Assembly: GCA_900770835.1 (NCBI GenBank)
Contig: CAAGLQ010000259.1
Location: forward strand, 1 to 46,551
Length of the DNA stretch: 46,551 bases
From: an uncultured Parabacteroides sp.
Lineage (GTDB): Bacteria > Bacteroidota > Bacteroidia > Bacteroidales > Tannerellaceae
Reading direction: 5' to 3'
Every line of letters begins with the position of its first letter. The stretch's first letter is position 1. Of the stretch, positions 6,979 to 16,121 are shown one piece after another. The translations under genes were made by a program, and so were the position numbers. Under the pieces are notes generated by a model. The model was not told the origin of the DNA. It saw nothing but the letters and a program-made list of their open reading frames with translations, and did not search any database.

Positions 6979-7926
6979 ATGGAAGTTTTTCCTTTGGTGA
7001 ATGAGGCGGGTGAAGTTATCGGCCAAGCCACCCGCCAAGAATGTCATAGTGGCAGTAAACTGTTGCACCCCGTGGTGCACCTCCACATTTTCAATCAGAA
7101 GGGGGATCTTTTCTTGCAAAAACGCTCCCTAAGTAAAGACATTCAACCCGGCAAATGGGATACGGCTGTCGGAGGGCATGTTGATTACGGAGAGACCATC
7201 GAGGAGGCGCTCCGCCGAGAGGTACGTGAGGAGTTGGGCGTAACCGATTTTACCCCGCAATTCGTGCAACGCTACGTGTTTGAGTCTGCCGTGGAAAAGG
7301 AGTTGGTGAATACCTATCGCACCTGTTACGAGGGCCCCTTCACTCCCGATCCCGCTGAGTTGGACGATGCCCGTTTCTGGACAATCGAAGAGATCAAGGC
7401 CAATCTTGGCAAACAATGTTTTACCCCTAATTTCGAACAAGAGTTCAAACGCTGTTTTAACATGGAATCAGAAATACAATTGAACGCGCATAACAAGACG
7501 GAATATCCGCCTATGCACACCGCAGAGCATATCTTGAATCAAACGATGGTGCGCCTTTTCGGCTGCCCCCGTTCACGCAACGCACACATTGAGCGCAAGA
7601 AATCGAAGTGTGATTATGAATTAAGCGAAGCGCCTACACCGGAACAGATGGCAGAGATCGAGCGGAAAGTCAATGAAGTAATCGACCAGCACCTGCCCAT
7701 CACCATTGAGTTTATGCGTCGGGAGGAGGCTGCAGCGATTGTGGATCTCAGCAAACTCCCTGAAGAGGCCAGCGAGACGTTGCGCATTGTCCGGGTAGGT
7801 GATTATGATGCTTGTGCCTGCATTGGGGCGCATGTGAACAACACCGCAGAGATCGGTCACTTCAAGTTATTGACCTACGACTACGCTGACGGACGTTTAC
7901 GGTTGCGCTTTAAACTGACTGAGTGA
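6979..7926 (+). CDS. Nudix hydrolase fused to an AlaX-like tRNA-editing domain
   Basis: This 315-residue protein has two domains. Residues about 1-160 are a Nudix hydrolase close to the YfcD/IDI-like group, with a complete Nudix box at 66-88 (G-x5-E-x7-REVREELGV), so pyrophosphohydrolase activity is likely. Residues about 172-315 resemble the alanyl-tRNA synthetase editing/AlaX domain: HTAEH at 180-184 and C281-x3-H285 supply the four usual zinc ligands, which predicts hydrolysis of mischarged tRNA-Ala. The reading frame crosses the junction without a break; Met162 could in principle start the editing domain alone. Its stop overlaps the start of the next gene by one base (TGATG). The Nudix part has a degenerate paralogue at 25984-27096. 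The substrate of the Nudix domain is unknown. Confidence 0.88.
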   Translation: MEVFPLVNEAGEVIGQATRQECHSGSKLLHPVVHLHIFNQKGDLFLQKRSLSKDIQPGKWDTAVGGHVDYGETIEEALRREVREELGVTDFTPQFVQRYVFESAVEKELVNTYRTCYEGPFTPDPAELDDARFWTIEEIKANLGKQCFTPNFEQEFKRCFNMESEIQLNAHNKTEYPPMHTAEHILNQTMVRLFGCPRSRNAHIERKKSKCDYELSEAPTPEQMAEIERKVNEVIDQHLPITIEFMRREEAAAIVDLSKLPEEASETLRIVRVGDYDACACIGAHVNNTAEIGHFKLLTYDYADGRLRLRFKLTE

Positions 7927-8723
7927 TGCCTATCATCGAGATTCACTCGTTGTCTCATCCAGGTGTGGAGTTGTTTAGTTGCCTCACGGAGGCCCAGCTA
8001 CGCCAGCAAAAGGAGGAGGAAGAGGGTATTTTCATTGCCGAAAGCCCCAAAGTAATTCGAGTTGCCTTGGAGGCTGGTTACACACCGATTGCCTTACTAT
8101 GCGAACGCAAGCATATCGAGGGCGATGCTCAGTCTATCCTCACACGCTGCGGAGATATTCCTGTCTATACCGGAGAGCGGGAGTTATTGGCTACCTTAAC
8201 CGGTTACACATTGACAAGGGGTGTACTGTGTGCCATGCGCCGTCCGCATTTGCCCACCGTGGAGCAAATCTGCCAAAAGGCCAAACGTATCGCTTTGATT
8301 GAAGGGGTAGTAGATACAACCAACATCGGCGCAATTTTTCGTTCAGCTGCCGCTTTAGGTATAGATGCAGTACTTTTAACCCCCAACTCCTGCGACCCTC
8401 TCAACCGACGGGCGATCCGTGTCTCAATGGGCAGTGTGTTTTTAGTGCCATGGACTTGGTTTGATCAGCCGCTCTCGGCGTTGCATACGCAGGGATTTCA
8501 GACCGTGGCGATGGCCTTGACTCCTGATGCACATCCCATTGATGATCCGCTTTTCAAACGTATGGAGAAATTGGTCATTATTTTAGGCACAGAGGGGGAT
8601 GGCCTGCCCCAAACGACAATTACGGGAGCGAATTATGCGGCTCGCATCCCGATGGCACACGGCGTGGACTCGCTCAATGTGGCAGCAGCCTCCGCCGTCG
8701 CCTTTTGGGAAATGAGACGTTGA
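7926..8723 (+). CDS. TrmH/SpoU family (SPOUT) RNA 2'-O-methyltransferase
   Basis: This SpoU-type SAM-dependent RNA methyltransferase has about 265 residues. An N-terminal substrate-binding region (GIFIAESPKVIRVAL, as in SpoU_sub_bind) is followed by the catalytic trefoil-knot domain with its three motifs: motif 1 around VVDTTNIGAIFRSAAALG, motif 2 IILGTEGDGLP, and motif 3 IPMAHGVDSLNVAAASAVAFW. The ATG at 7926 overlaps the previous stop by 1 nt; a GTG at 7923 is an alternative start. It probably modifies rRNA or tRNA, but the target nucleotide cannot be assigned. It is the last gene of the plus-strand group and runs into a strong hairpin. Confidence 0.9.
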   Translation: MPIIEIHSLSHPGVELFSCLTEAQLRQQKEEEEGIFIAESPKVIRVALEAGYTPIALLCERKHIEGDAQSILTRCGDIPVYTGERELLATLTGYTLTRGVLCAMRRPHLPTVEQICQKAKRIALIEGVVDTTNIGAIFRSAAALGIDAVLLTPNSCDPLNRRAIRVSMGSVFLVPWTWFDQPLSALHTQGFQTVAMALTPDAHPIDDPLFKRMEKLVIILGTEGDGLPQTTITGANYAARIPMAHGVDSLNVAAASAVAFWEMRR

Positions 8724-8740
8724 CGCACGTACAAACAAAA

Positions 8741-8790
8741 AAATGATTGATGGTTTGCGACACTTAATACCGACAAACCATCAATCATTT
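8741..8790. terminator. bidirectional Rho-independent terminator
   Basis: A perfect 17-bp stem pairs 8741-8757 with 8774-8790 around a 16-nt loop, between the convergent SPOUT methyltransferase and dnaJ genes. On the minus strand it ends in seven T residues and a further T-rich stretch. On the plus strand there is a shorter TTTTCT tail. Confidence 0.9.
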
Positions 8791-8812
8791 TCTATCCATA
8801 TATTATCAACAT

Positions 8813-9970
8813 TTAATCAAAGAAATGCTTGAACTTACTGAACAGCTTTTCCTTGACCGTCTTGTTCGGCTGGAAATTCTCTGAATCAGCCAAATTATTC
8901 AAAGCCTTACGCTCCGAGGCCGTCAAGTTCTCCGGAATATAGACACTGACATTCACCAAGAGGTCGCCCGTACCATAACTATTGACAGAGGGCAGACCCT
9001 TGTTGCGCAAACGCAAGACCTTACCTGGCTGCGTGCCCGGCTCGATCTTCAGTTTAGCTTTACCGTCCACTGTTGGTACTTCAACCGTCGCACCCAATGC
9101 CGCCTGTGGAACTGTCAGCAACAGATTATAGAGCAAATCGTTCTCATCGCGAATCAACTCAGGATGAGGCTCCTCCTCAATCAAGATCAAAAGATCGCCA
9201 TTCACGCCACCATGACGAGCGGCATTTCCTTTTCCTGACATGGAGAGCTGCATTCCTTCAGCTACGCCAGCCGGGATATTCAACGTAATAATCTCATCAT
9301 CCCGTACAATACCCTCACCGTTGCAATGCGGACATTTCTTAACTACAACCTTTCCTTCTCCACCACAAGTCGGGCATGTGCTCTGCGTCTGCATCTGCCC
9401 CAAGATGGTATTGGCAATGCGGGTAACTACACCTGAGCCTTTGCAGGTATCGCACGTCTTGAAGCCATCACTACCCTCAGCACCTGTTCCATTACAATGC
9501 GAACAAGGCACATATTTCTTTACTTTGATCTTCTTCTCTACACCGGTAGCAATCTCCTTGAGAGACAGTTTCACCTTCACACGCAGGTCGGAACCTCTGT
9601 TCACATGGCGACCACCACTACGGCCTCCGCCAAAACCACCAAAGCCACCGAAACCGAAGTGGCCACCAAAAATATCACCAAACTGAGAGAAGATGTCGTC
9701 CATAGACATTCCGCCTCCGAAGCCACCGCCAGCTTGTGAAGCACCGCCCACGCCAGCATGACCAAACTGATCATAACGTTGCCGCTTCTGCGGATCGCTT
9801 AAGATGTCATACGCTTCAGCCGCCTCCTTGAACTTTTCTTCCGCCTCCTTATCACCTGGGTTCTTATCAGGATGATACTGGATCGCCTTCTTACGATAGG
9901 CTTTCTTTATCTCGTCTGCCGTGGCGTTTTTCTCTACGCCCAGCACTTCATAATAATCTCTTTTAGCCAT
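8813..9970 (-). CDS. dnaJ: chaperone protein DnaJ
   Basis: This is a full-length type I Hsp40 co-chaperone of 385 residues that stimulates DnaK ATPase and delivers unfolded clients. The J domain carries HPD at 33-35. A Gly/Phe-rich linker (about 75-120, many GGFGG repeats) follows. Four zinc-finger repeats (CSHCNGTG, CDTCKGSG, CPTCGGEG, CPHCNGEG) lie at about 155-222, and the C-terminal substrate-binding domains complete it. It follows grpE after 41 nt on the same strand and is likely co-transcribed. dnaK is not in the window. No CIRCE-like inverted repeat was seen. Confidence 0.98.
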   Translation of the reverse strand: MAKRDYYEVLGVEKNATADEIKKAYRKKAIQYHPDKNPGDKEAEEKFKEAAEAYDILSDPQKRQRYDQFGHAGVGGASQAGGGFGGGMSMDDIFSQFGDIFGGHFGFGGFGGFGGGRSGGRHVNRGSDLRVKVKLSLKEIATGVEKKIKVKKYVPCSHCNGTGAEGSDGFKTCDTCKGSGVVTRIANTILGQMQTQSTCPTCGGEGKVVVKKCPHCNGEGIVRDDEIITLNIPAGVAEGMQLSMSGKGNAARHGGVNGDLLILIEEEPHPELIRDENDLLYNLLLTVPQAALGATVEVPTVDGKAKLKIEPGTQPGKVLRLRNKGLPSVNSYGTGDLLVNVSVYIPENLTASERKALNNLADSENFQPNKTVKEKLFSKFKHFFD

Positions 9971-10011
9971 CCTCGTTTCTCCTTTAAGCTATTCGTTTTT
10001 TGCTCTCCGAA

Positions 10012-10596
10012 TCACTCACCAACCACAACTCTCGCATGGCGAAGCACTTTGTCATACAATACATATCCCGTTTGTACACAATCAATCACCTTGCCTTTCA
10101 GCTCAGGCTGTGGGGCGGGAATCGTAGCAATTGCCTCAAATTCTTCCGTATCAAACGGCTTGCCAACTGCCTCAATAGCCTTCACACCTTGCTGTCCCAA
10201 ATAGTTAATAAACTTAGTATAGATCAAATCCACACCTTCACGAAGGGCATCTATTTCCTCTGTCGTACGGATATTCTGCAAAGCTCGCTCAAAATCATCG
10301 ATTACAGGGAGCAAATTTTTCAAAGCACCCTCACCACCCATTTTGATCAGATCAGCCTTCTCGCGCATTGTCCGTTTCCGATAGTTATCAAACTCCGCAC
10401 GCAAACGCAGATGCGTATCATTCAGCTCATCATATTTTTGTTGCAAGGCTGTCAAATCGTCCGCCACATTGTCTTGCTCGGCCATTTCTTCTGCCTTATC
10501 TGTCTGATTATCCTGCAAATTTGTCACTTCCTGCTGCTCCAACTCTTCCGGATTGGCAGTTTTCTTTCCTGTTTCGTTCGGATTATTTGTATCCAT
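10012..10596 (-). CDS. grpE: nucleotide exchange factor GrpE
   Basis: GrpE (194 residues) releases ADP from DnaK. The first about 65 residues are acidic and Gln-rich, probably disordered. A long coiled coil follows, with the conserved LRAEFDNYRKRT and NLLPVIDDFERAL segments, then a C-terminal beta domain holding the VQTGYVLYDKVLRHARVVV signature. Length and order match the family. It is the first gene of the grpE-dnaJ operon, with a promoter box about 65 nt upstream. Confidence 0.97.
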   Translation of the reverse strand: MDTNNPNETGKKTANPEELEQQEVTNLQDNQTDKAEEMAEQDNVADDLTALQQKYDELNDTHLRLRAEFDNYRKRTMREKADLIKMGGEGALKNLLPVIDDFERALQNIRTTEEIDALREGVDLIYTKFINYLGQQGVKAIEAVGKPFDTEEFEAIATIPAPQPELKGKVIDCVQTGYVLYDKVLRHARVVVGE

Positions 10597-10661
10597 AGCT
10601 ATCTATTTTAATTCTATATTTCTTCTTCATTGTTAGCGAAATAGCAGAATCCTTACATCAG

Positions 10662-10692
10662 CAAACCTATTGCCAATTGAACCATATTCATA
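10662..10692 (-). promoter_or_regulatory. putative grpE-dnaJ promoter
   Basis: On the minus strand TAGGTTTG (10669-10662) fits TAnnTTTG exactly. TATG, one mismatch from TTTG, lies 19 nt upstream. The predicted leader is about 60 nt. Confidence 0.45.
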
Positions 10693-10756
10693 AACTCGCT
10701 CACTGTTATTCATGCAAATATGTTGCCAAGCGCACGCCGCATCAAAAAATTATCTT

Positions 10757-10764
10757 TACCTTTG
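10757..10764 (+). promoter_or_regulatory. -7 box upstream of the PDZ/DUF4136-like gene
   Basis: TACCTTTG matches the Bacteroidetes -7 consensus exactly, 85 nt before the start codon at 10849. I see no good -33 TTTG at the usual spacing. Confidence 0.4.
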
Positions 10765-10848
10765 CTACAAAATACGAGATGTGAGAACTGAATGAAATAC
10801 TCATTGACGAGCTCGTAAAAAGTGTAAAATGTAAGTATTTAATAGGTT

Positions 10849-12294
10849 ATGATAGTATTCAACGATAAAACAAAACATTTGCTTCTTTCTTCCATTCTAT
10901 GTTTAACAGCAACCTTGTGTACTACAGCGCAGAATAACGCTACAGTTTGCAGATTGGGGTTTGCTTATGAACTTAGCCAAAGAAGACAGTGGGGTTTCGA
11001 GAAACCAGTAGTACGCAGCTTAGTGCCTAACTCCTCGGCGGAACAATCCGGACTAAAAGTGGATGATGTGATTGAACTGATTGATGGAGTTAACGTAACA
11101 GAGGTTGCTCCAGAAGAGATCAAAGAATTGTTCAATGCTACAGGAAATAGCACAGTAACACTGACAGTCAGCAATCTATCCGGTCTTCCTCGTCAAATTC
11201 AGATTGTCAAGGAATGCAAGAAGAGCAATGCCATCACAGAGGATCAGTTAGCTTCAGCTTTTGCTATGTACAGCTTAGAAACCACTGCCGAACAACAATT
11301 CATTTGCCCTTTTAAAACAACTATAACGACAGACGATGTGGATTTTTCCCAGTTTCATACTTTCACGTTCGCTCGTATTGACGAAAGCAATCGCAAATTG
11401 GAAACAAACATTAATGAATGCATCGAACGGGAATTGATCAAAAAAGGTATGGAAGCAAATGGCGAACGTCCTGATTTACTCATCCAAACATTCTATTTCT
11501 TTGACAAAAATCCTAATTTTAAAGGAGCCAACAAGATTATTGTGGAAAAAGAACCGACCTACCGCTATGATTTCACAGAGGGAAAAATGGTCAAATTGCC
11601 GTTTTTGAACTATGCTGCAGCAGAATCGGAAGCAGAATATCTATTACAATTGGGTATCCGATTAGTGGATCAAAAAAAAGTGCCAGGTCGCGTTCTTTGG
11701 GAATGCGAAGCGAATGAACTAATGGAGAGTTCGTTCCTACTGGATGAATACGCACGCATACACGTGCCATTAATGCTTATGCAATTCCCCTACCTGAAAT
11801 ATATGCGCAACCCGCAATATACCGTCAACCGTCGTAGCTATAATTACACGGGTATCAAATACGACATCAACCGCTTGGAATTGGTACTGGACGTAGACCG
11901 TAAATCGCCAGCTTATGCTGCGGGAATCCGTGCAAAAGATGTTATCCAAAAAATTGGCAAACACAAAATGAACCATTCGGCCGAGGAATTCTCAACAGCC
12001 TATAAACATTTCATTAGTCGCACGATGGATCTACGCGACCCGAAAACTCGTTTCACGGATGCTAATGGATTTAAATACTGCATGAATTGGGATTTGTTCA
12101 AATATACACAAGTAGCAGACGCAGCCTCAGACTCAGATTATCTTTCAGCTTTCACTTACCTCTATTATTTTGCTCCCTATATCAATCCATCAGGTAACAA
12201 CGCCTGTGTATTCCAAGTAAAACGAGGCCGACAAGTTTTAGACATTACTGTCCGTCCCGTTGTACGTACAGAGGTCATTGTTGAGATTCAATAA
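10849..12294 (+). CDS. exported protein with two PDZ-like domains flanking a DUF4136-like domain
   Basis: This 481-residue protein starts with a signal peptide ending near Ala26-Gln27 (LTATLCTTAQ). A PDZ-like domain follows at about 35-120, with SAEQSGLKVDDVIELIDGV as its typical ligand-groove core. Residues about 140-310 resemble DUF4136 (VDFSQFHTFTF, RPDLLIQTFYFF). A second PDZ-like core lies near 345-400 (SPAYAAGIRAKDVIQKIG). No catalytic protease triad is visible, so it is more likely a periplasmic scaffold or lipid-layer-associated protein than a DegP or Ctp protease. mutS2 starts 14 nt after its stop and probably shares its transcript, though no functional link is known. The domain labels come from sequence pattern only. 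Confidence 0.75.
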   Translation: MIVFNDKTKHLLLSSILCLTATLCTTAQNNATVCRLGFAYELSQRRQWGFEKPVVRSLVPNSSAEQSGLKVDDVIELIDGVNVTEVAPEEIKELFNATGNSTVTLTVSNLSGLPRQIQIVKECKKSNAITEDQLASAFAMYSLETTAEQQFICPFKTTITTDDVDFSQFHTFTFARIDESNRKLETNINECIERELIKKGMEANGERPDLLIQTFYFFDKNPNFKGANKIIVEKEPTYRYDFTEGKMVKLPFLNYAAAESEAEYLLQLGIRLVDQKKVPGRVLWECEANELMESSFLLDEYARIHVPLMLMQFPYLKYMRNPQYTVNRRSYNYTGIKYDINRLELVLDVDRKSPAYAAGIRAKDVIQKIGKHKMNHSAEEFSTAYKHFISRTMDLRDPKTRFTDANGFKYCMNWDLFKYTQVADAASDSDYLSAFTYLYYFAPYINPSGNNACVFQVKRGRQVLDITVRPVVRTEVIVEIQ

Positions 12295-12308
12295 TAAAAT
12301 AAGGAAGC

Positions 12309-14777
12309 GTGGTATATCCTACTAATTTCGAACAAAAAACGGGTTTTGATAAGATCCGTAGATTAGTGTCAGAACGTTGCTTAAGCCCTTTAGGAGAGGA
12401 GCGAGTAACCGACATGAATTTCTGTACGCAGTTTGAGGAGGTCTGTCGCCGATTAGAGGAGACTGACGAGTTTGTACGCATCCTGCATGGAGACCGAGAG
12501 TTCCCGGGTAACTTCTTTTTTGACGTGCGTTATTCTTTAAAACGGATCCGCCCGGAAGGTACTTGGCTGGATGAAAGAGAGTTATTTGACCTCAAGCGTT
12601 CGCTTCAGACAATCAATGATATCGTTAATTTCTTTAAGCCAGATGAAGAGGGCGAAATCCTCTACCCGGCCCTGACTGCTTTAGCGGGAGATATTTTCGT
12701 CTTTCCACAAGTAGTCCGACAAATTGATGCCATCATAGATAAGTTTGGCAAAGTAAAAGATAGCGCCTCTCCTACCCTGTCACAAATCCGCCGAGAGATG
12801 ACGATTACGATGAGCGGTATCTCGCGCAGTTTGCAATCTATCTTGCGAACGGCGCAAACGGAGGGTGTGGTTGATAAAGACGTAGCTCCCACCATGCGAG
12901 ACGGTCGATTGATGATCCCTGTCGCACCAGCCTTTAAGCGAAAGATCAAGGGCATCGTTCACGATGAGTCTGCCAGCGGCAAGACAGTATTTATCGAGCC
13001 GGAGGTAGTTGTAGAAGCTAATAACCGTATTCGAGAATTAGAGGGAGAAGAACGCCGAGAGATCGTAAAGATCCTTACGGAGTTTACCAACGTAATCCGA
13101 CCGTTGGCACCTGACATGTTGCAAGCCTACGAGTTTTTAGCGGATATTGATTTCATCCAAGCGAAGGCTCAATTTGCCGAACAGATTAAGGCCATCAAAC
13201 CGATCGTAGAAGATAGACGACAGGTTGATTGGACAGGTGCCGTACACCCGCTCCTCTACCTCTCCCTGCAAAAACAGGGTAAATCAGTCGTCCCATTAGA
13301 TATTGAGCTGACTGAGGAGAAACGGATATTGATCATCTCGGGGCCGAATGCCGGTGGTAAATCCGTTTGCCTGAAGACAGTTGGTTTGCTACAATATATG
13401 TTGCAATGCGGGTTGCTGATCCCTTTGCATGAGCGATCCAGAGTGGGCATTTTTGAGCAGCTCTTCATTGATATTGGCGATGAGCAAAGTATCGAAAATG
13501 ACCTCAGTACGTATAGTTCCCATCTGACGCACATGAAGTATTTCGTCAAGCATTGTGACGAGCGTACTTTACTGCTAATTGATGAGTTCGGCAGTGGTAC
13601 AGAACCGCAAATTGGTGGAGCAATCGCAGAGGCACTGCTTGATCGTTTCAACCGTAACAGTAGTTTTGGAGTAGTCACCACACACTACCAAAACTTGAAG
13701 CATTTTGCAGAAGATACACCGGGAGTTGTGAATGGAGCAATGCTCTACGACCGTCATTTGATGCAACCGCTTTTCAAGCTATCTATCGGTAATCCAGGCA
13801 GCTCTTTTGCTGTAGAGATTGCCCGTAAGATTGGTTTACCGGAAGAGGTAATCGCAGAAGCCTCTGCCAAAGTGGGCGCAGACTATATCAATATGGATAA
13901 ATACCTGCAAGATATTGTGCGCGACAAACGGTATTGGGAGAGCAAACGGCAGAATATTCGCCAACGAGAAAAGAAACTGGAGGAGGTTGTCGGACGTTAC
14001 GAACAGGATTTGACCGACGTAAACAAACAACGGAAAGAGATTATACGTGAGGCGAAAGCCGAGGCACAACGTATCTTGCAAGAGGCTAACGCCCGCATCG
14101 AGAATACAGTGCGTGAAATCAAGGAAGCACAAGCTGAGAAAGAACAAACCAAGTTAGCTCGTAAAGCTTTGGAAGAATTTAAAGCATCTGTGCAAGAGAC
14201 TGAGGAGGAAGACGATCGTATCGCACGTAAGATGGCAAAGCTAAAAGAGCGTAACCAGCGGAAACAACAAAAACAGAAAACTACTGCTAAACCCGTCTTC
14301 GATCGAAATACAATCGAGGTGGGTGACTCCGTACGCCTCAAAGGACAAACCTCTGCTGGAACAGTCATGGAAATACAAGGCAAGCAGGCGGTAGTGGCTT
14401 TCGGTATGCTCAAGAGTACGGTCAAGGTAGAACAATTAGAAAAGGTAAGTAAAGGCCAAATCAAGAAGGAAATCCAGAAGAGTACCTTCATCAGCACGCA
14501 AACTGCCGATGAGATGCACGAGAAAAAGCTACATTTCAAACAGGAGATTGATGTACGAGGAATGCGAGGCGATGAAGCGTTGCAGGCTGTCACCTATTTC
14601 ATAGATGATGCGATACAAGTTGGAGCCAATCAAGTGCGCATCCTACACGGCACCGGCACCGGTATCCTTCGGCAACTGATCCGAGAATATCTGGCACGCG
14701 TCCCCGGTGTACGTCGTTTTCACGACGAGCATGTACAATTCGGAGGTGCGGGTATTACCGTGGTCGAATTAGATTAG
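12309..14777 (+). CDS. mutS2: endonuclease MutS2
   Basis: MutS2 (822 residues) differs from mismatch-repair MutS by lacking the N-terminal mismatch-binding domain and having a C-terminal Smr nuclease. The MutS-type clamp/lever occupies about residues 1-320, Walker A GPNAGGKS is at 345-352, and the ATPase continues with LIDEFGSGTEP and STYSSHLTHMK. A long charged coiled coil lies at about 525-650. The Smr domain covers about 745-822 (DVRGMRGDEAL and RILHGTGTGILR). In other bacteria MutS2 suppresses recombination or rescues collided ribosomes. The start is GTG at 12309 with an AAGGA stretch just upstream, unusual for this phylum. Its last 4 nt overlap the 3' end of the convergent response regulator gene. 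Confidence 0.95.
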   Translation: MVYPTNFEQKTGFDKIRRLVSERCLSPLGEERVTDMNFCTQFEEVCRRLEETDEFVRILHGDREFPGNFFFDVRYSLKRIRPEGTWLDERELFDLKRSLQTINDIVNFFKPDEEGEILYPALTALAGDIFVFPQVVRQIDAIIDKFGKVKDSASPTLSQIRREMTITMSGISRSLQSILRTAQTEGVVDKDVAPTMRDGRLMIPVAPAFKRKIKGIVHDESASGKTVFIEPEVVVEANNRIRELEGEERREIVKILTEFTNVIRPLAPDMLQAYEFLADIDFIQAKAQFAEQIKAIKPIVEDRRQVDWTGAVHPLLYLSLQKQGKSVVPLDIELTEEKRILIISGPNAGGKSVCLKTVGLLQYMLQCGLLIPLHERSRVGIFEQLFIDIGDEQSIENDLSTYSSHLTHMKYFVKHCDERTLLLIDEFGSGTEPQIGGAIAEALLDRFNRNSSFGVVTTHYQNLKHFAEDTPGVVNGAMLYDRHLMQPLFKLSIGNPGSSFAVEIARKIGLPEEVIAEASAKVGADYINMDKYLQDIVRDKRYWESKRQNIRQREKKLEEVVGRYEQDLTDVNKQRKEIIREAKAEAQRILQEANARIENTVREIKEAQAEKEQTKLARKALEEFKASVQETEEEDDRIARKMAKLKERNQRKQQKQKTTAKPVFDRNTIEVGDSVRLKGQTSAGTVMEIQGKQAVVAFGMLKSTVKVEQLEKVSKGQIKKEIQKSTFISTQTADEMHEKKLHFKQEIDVRGMRGDEALQAVTYFIDDAIQVGANQVRILHGTGTGILRQLIREYLARVPGVRRFHDEHVQFGGAGITVVELD

Positions 14778-16114
14778 CCTAACTGATAGTTTTTCAACTT
14801 ATTGTAGAGGGTTTTCCGGTCAATGCCCAAAAGCATTGCCGCCCGGGTTTTGTTGTTTCCGCTTTCCTCCAATGCCTTTAAGATCATCATGCGTTCGTGC
14901 GATTCATCATGCAACGATAGATCTGTAATCGGCGGCTTACTGATCGATTCTAACAGTTCCTCCGGTAATTCCTGAAGGGTAATATAGCGACCGGACGCTA
15001 AAAGCGTCGCATACTTCACTACGTTTTTCATCTGTCGCAGATTCCCCGGCCAAGCATAGGATTGAAATAGTTGTATCGTTTCTGGGTCAAATCCCACGAT
15101 CTCCTTCCGCAACTCACTGTTAGCCAAATCAAGGAAATGGTTAGCGAAAAGCAATAAGTCTTCCGGACGCTCTTTTAAACCGGGAATACGAATTGAGAAC
15201 TCATTGATGCGATGATACAGATCCTCTCGAAACTCTCCCTTGTCAATTGCCATACGCAAGTTCTCATTGGTAGCGGAAATCAAACGAACATTGATTGGAA
15301 TCTCTTGGTTGCTACCTATCGGACGAACCTTGCGTTCCTGTAACGCACGCAGCAGCTGAACCTGCACTTCATACGAAAGATTACCTATCTCATCCAAGAA
15401 AATCGTGCCACCATCCGCAACCACGAAAGCACCCGTTTTATGATCAATCGCACCGGTAAAAGAGCCTTTCACATGACCAAAAAATTCAGAGGCAGCTAAG
15501 TCTTTCGGAATCGCACCACAATCCACTGCCACGAAAGGTGCCTTGGAACGGCCGCTCTCCGCATGAATGCGTCGTGCCACATACTCCTTTCCCGTACCAC
15601 TGGCTCCGGTTACCAACACCGACATATCCGTTGGTGCCACCAACCGCACATGCTCATAGAGCACACGGGCAGCAGCACTCTGTCCCTCAATGTAAAGACT
15701 GGGTTCAGGAAGCGACGAAGAGGAACTATTTGCCACGGCAGATTCGGCGTTAGATGCCAATGATTCTTTGATCTTGCTCAGCAACTCTTCTGGATTCAAT
15801 GGCTTGGCGATATAATCAGCCGCACCCGATTTCATGGCCAGCACCGCACTCTGAATCTCCGCATAACCAGTCATCAAAATAACCGGAACTGTCGGGCACT
15901 GCGCCTTCATCCAATGCAACAACTTGAAACCATCACTGTCAGGTAGACGCAAATCAGACAAAACCAAGTCATAGAATGCCCCTTCCAAACGCAGTTTTGC
16001 CTCCTTTACCGAGGCAACAGATTGCACTTGAAACCCCTTCTTGCCTAACCAAGTGGTCAGCATCAATGAGAAGGTAATATCATCCTCAACTATCAATATA
16101 GACCGCATACGCAC
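14774..16114 (-). CDS. sigma54-dependent response regulator, NtrC family
   Basis: This 446-residue NtrC-type activator has a receiver domain at 1-120 (acid pocket D11/D12, phosphoacceptor D54, K104), then an AAA+ sigma54-interaction domain with Walker A GASGTGKE at 170-177. The sigma54-contact loop is GSFTGA at 217-222 rather than the canonical GAFTGA. A Fis-type HTH covers about 418-444 (NKTRAAMLLGIDRKTLYNKL). It would activate RpoN promoters on phosphorylation. No histidine kinase gene is adjacent, so the partner is unknown. It lies 7 nt after the DUF418 gene and is probably co-transcribed with it. The second Met (residue 3) is an alternative start. Confidence 0.93.
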   Translation of the reverse strand: MRMRSILIVEDDITFSLMLTTWLGKKGFQVQSVASVKEAKLRLEGAFYDLVLSDLRLPDSDGFKLLHWMKAQCPTVPVILMTGYAEIQSAVLAMKSGAADYIAKPLNPEELLSKIKESLASNAESAVANSSSSSLPEPSLYIEGQSAAARVLYEHVRLVAPTDMSVLVTGASGTGKEYVARRIHAESGRSKAPFVAVDCGAIPKDLAASEFFGHVKGSFTGAIDHKTGAFVVADGGTIFLDEIGNLSYEVQVQLLRALQERKVRPIGSNQEIPINVRLISATNENLRMAIDKGEFREDLYHRINEFSIRIPGLKERPEDLLLFANHFLDLANSELRKEIVGFDPETIQLFQSYAWPGNLRQMKNVVKYATLLASGRYITLQELPEELLESISKPPITDLSLHDESHERMMILKALEESGNNKTRAAMLLGIDRKTLYNKLKNYQLG

Positions 16115-16121
16115 AGCTTAT

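Noticed and set aside
10597..10848. CIRCE element or HrcA control of grpE-dnaJ
   Set aside because: No TTAGCACTC-N9-GAGTGCTAA-like repeat is present, and no hrcA gene is nearby.
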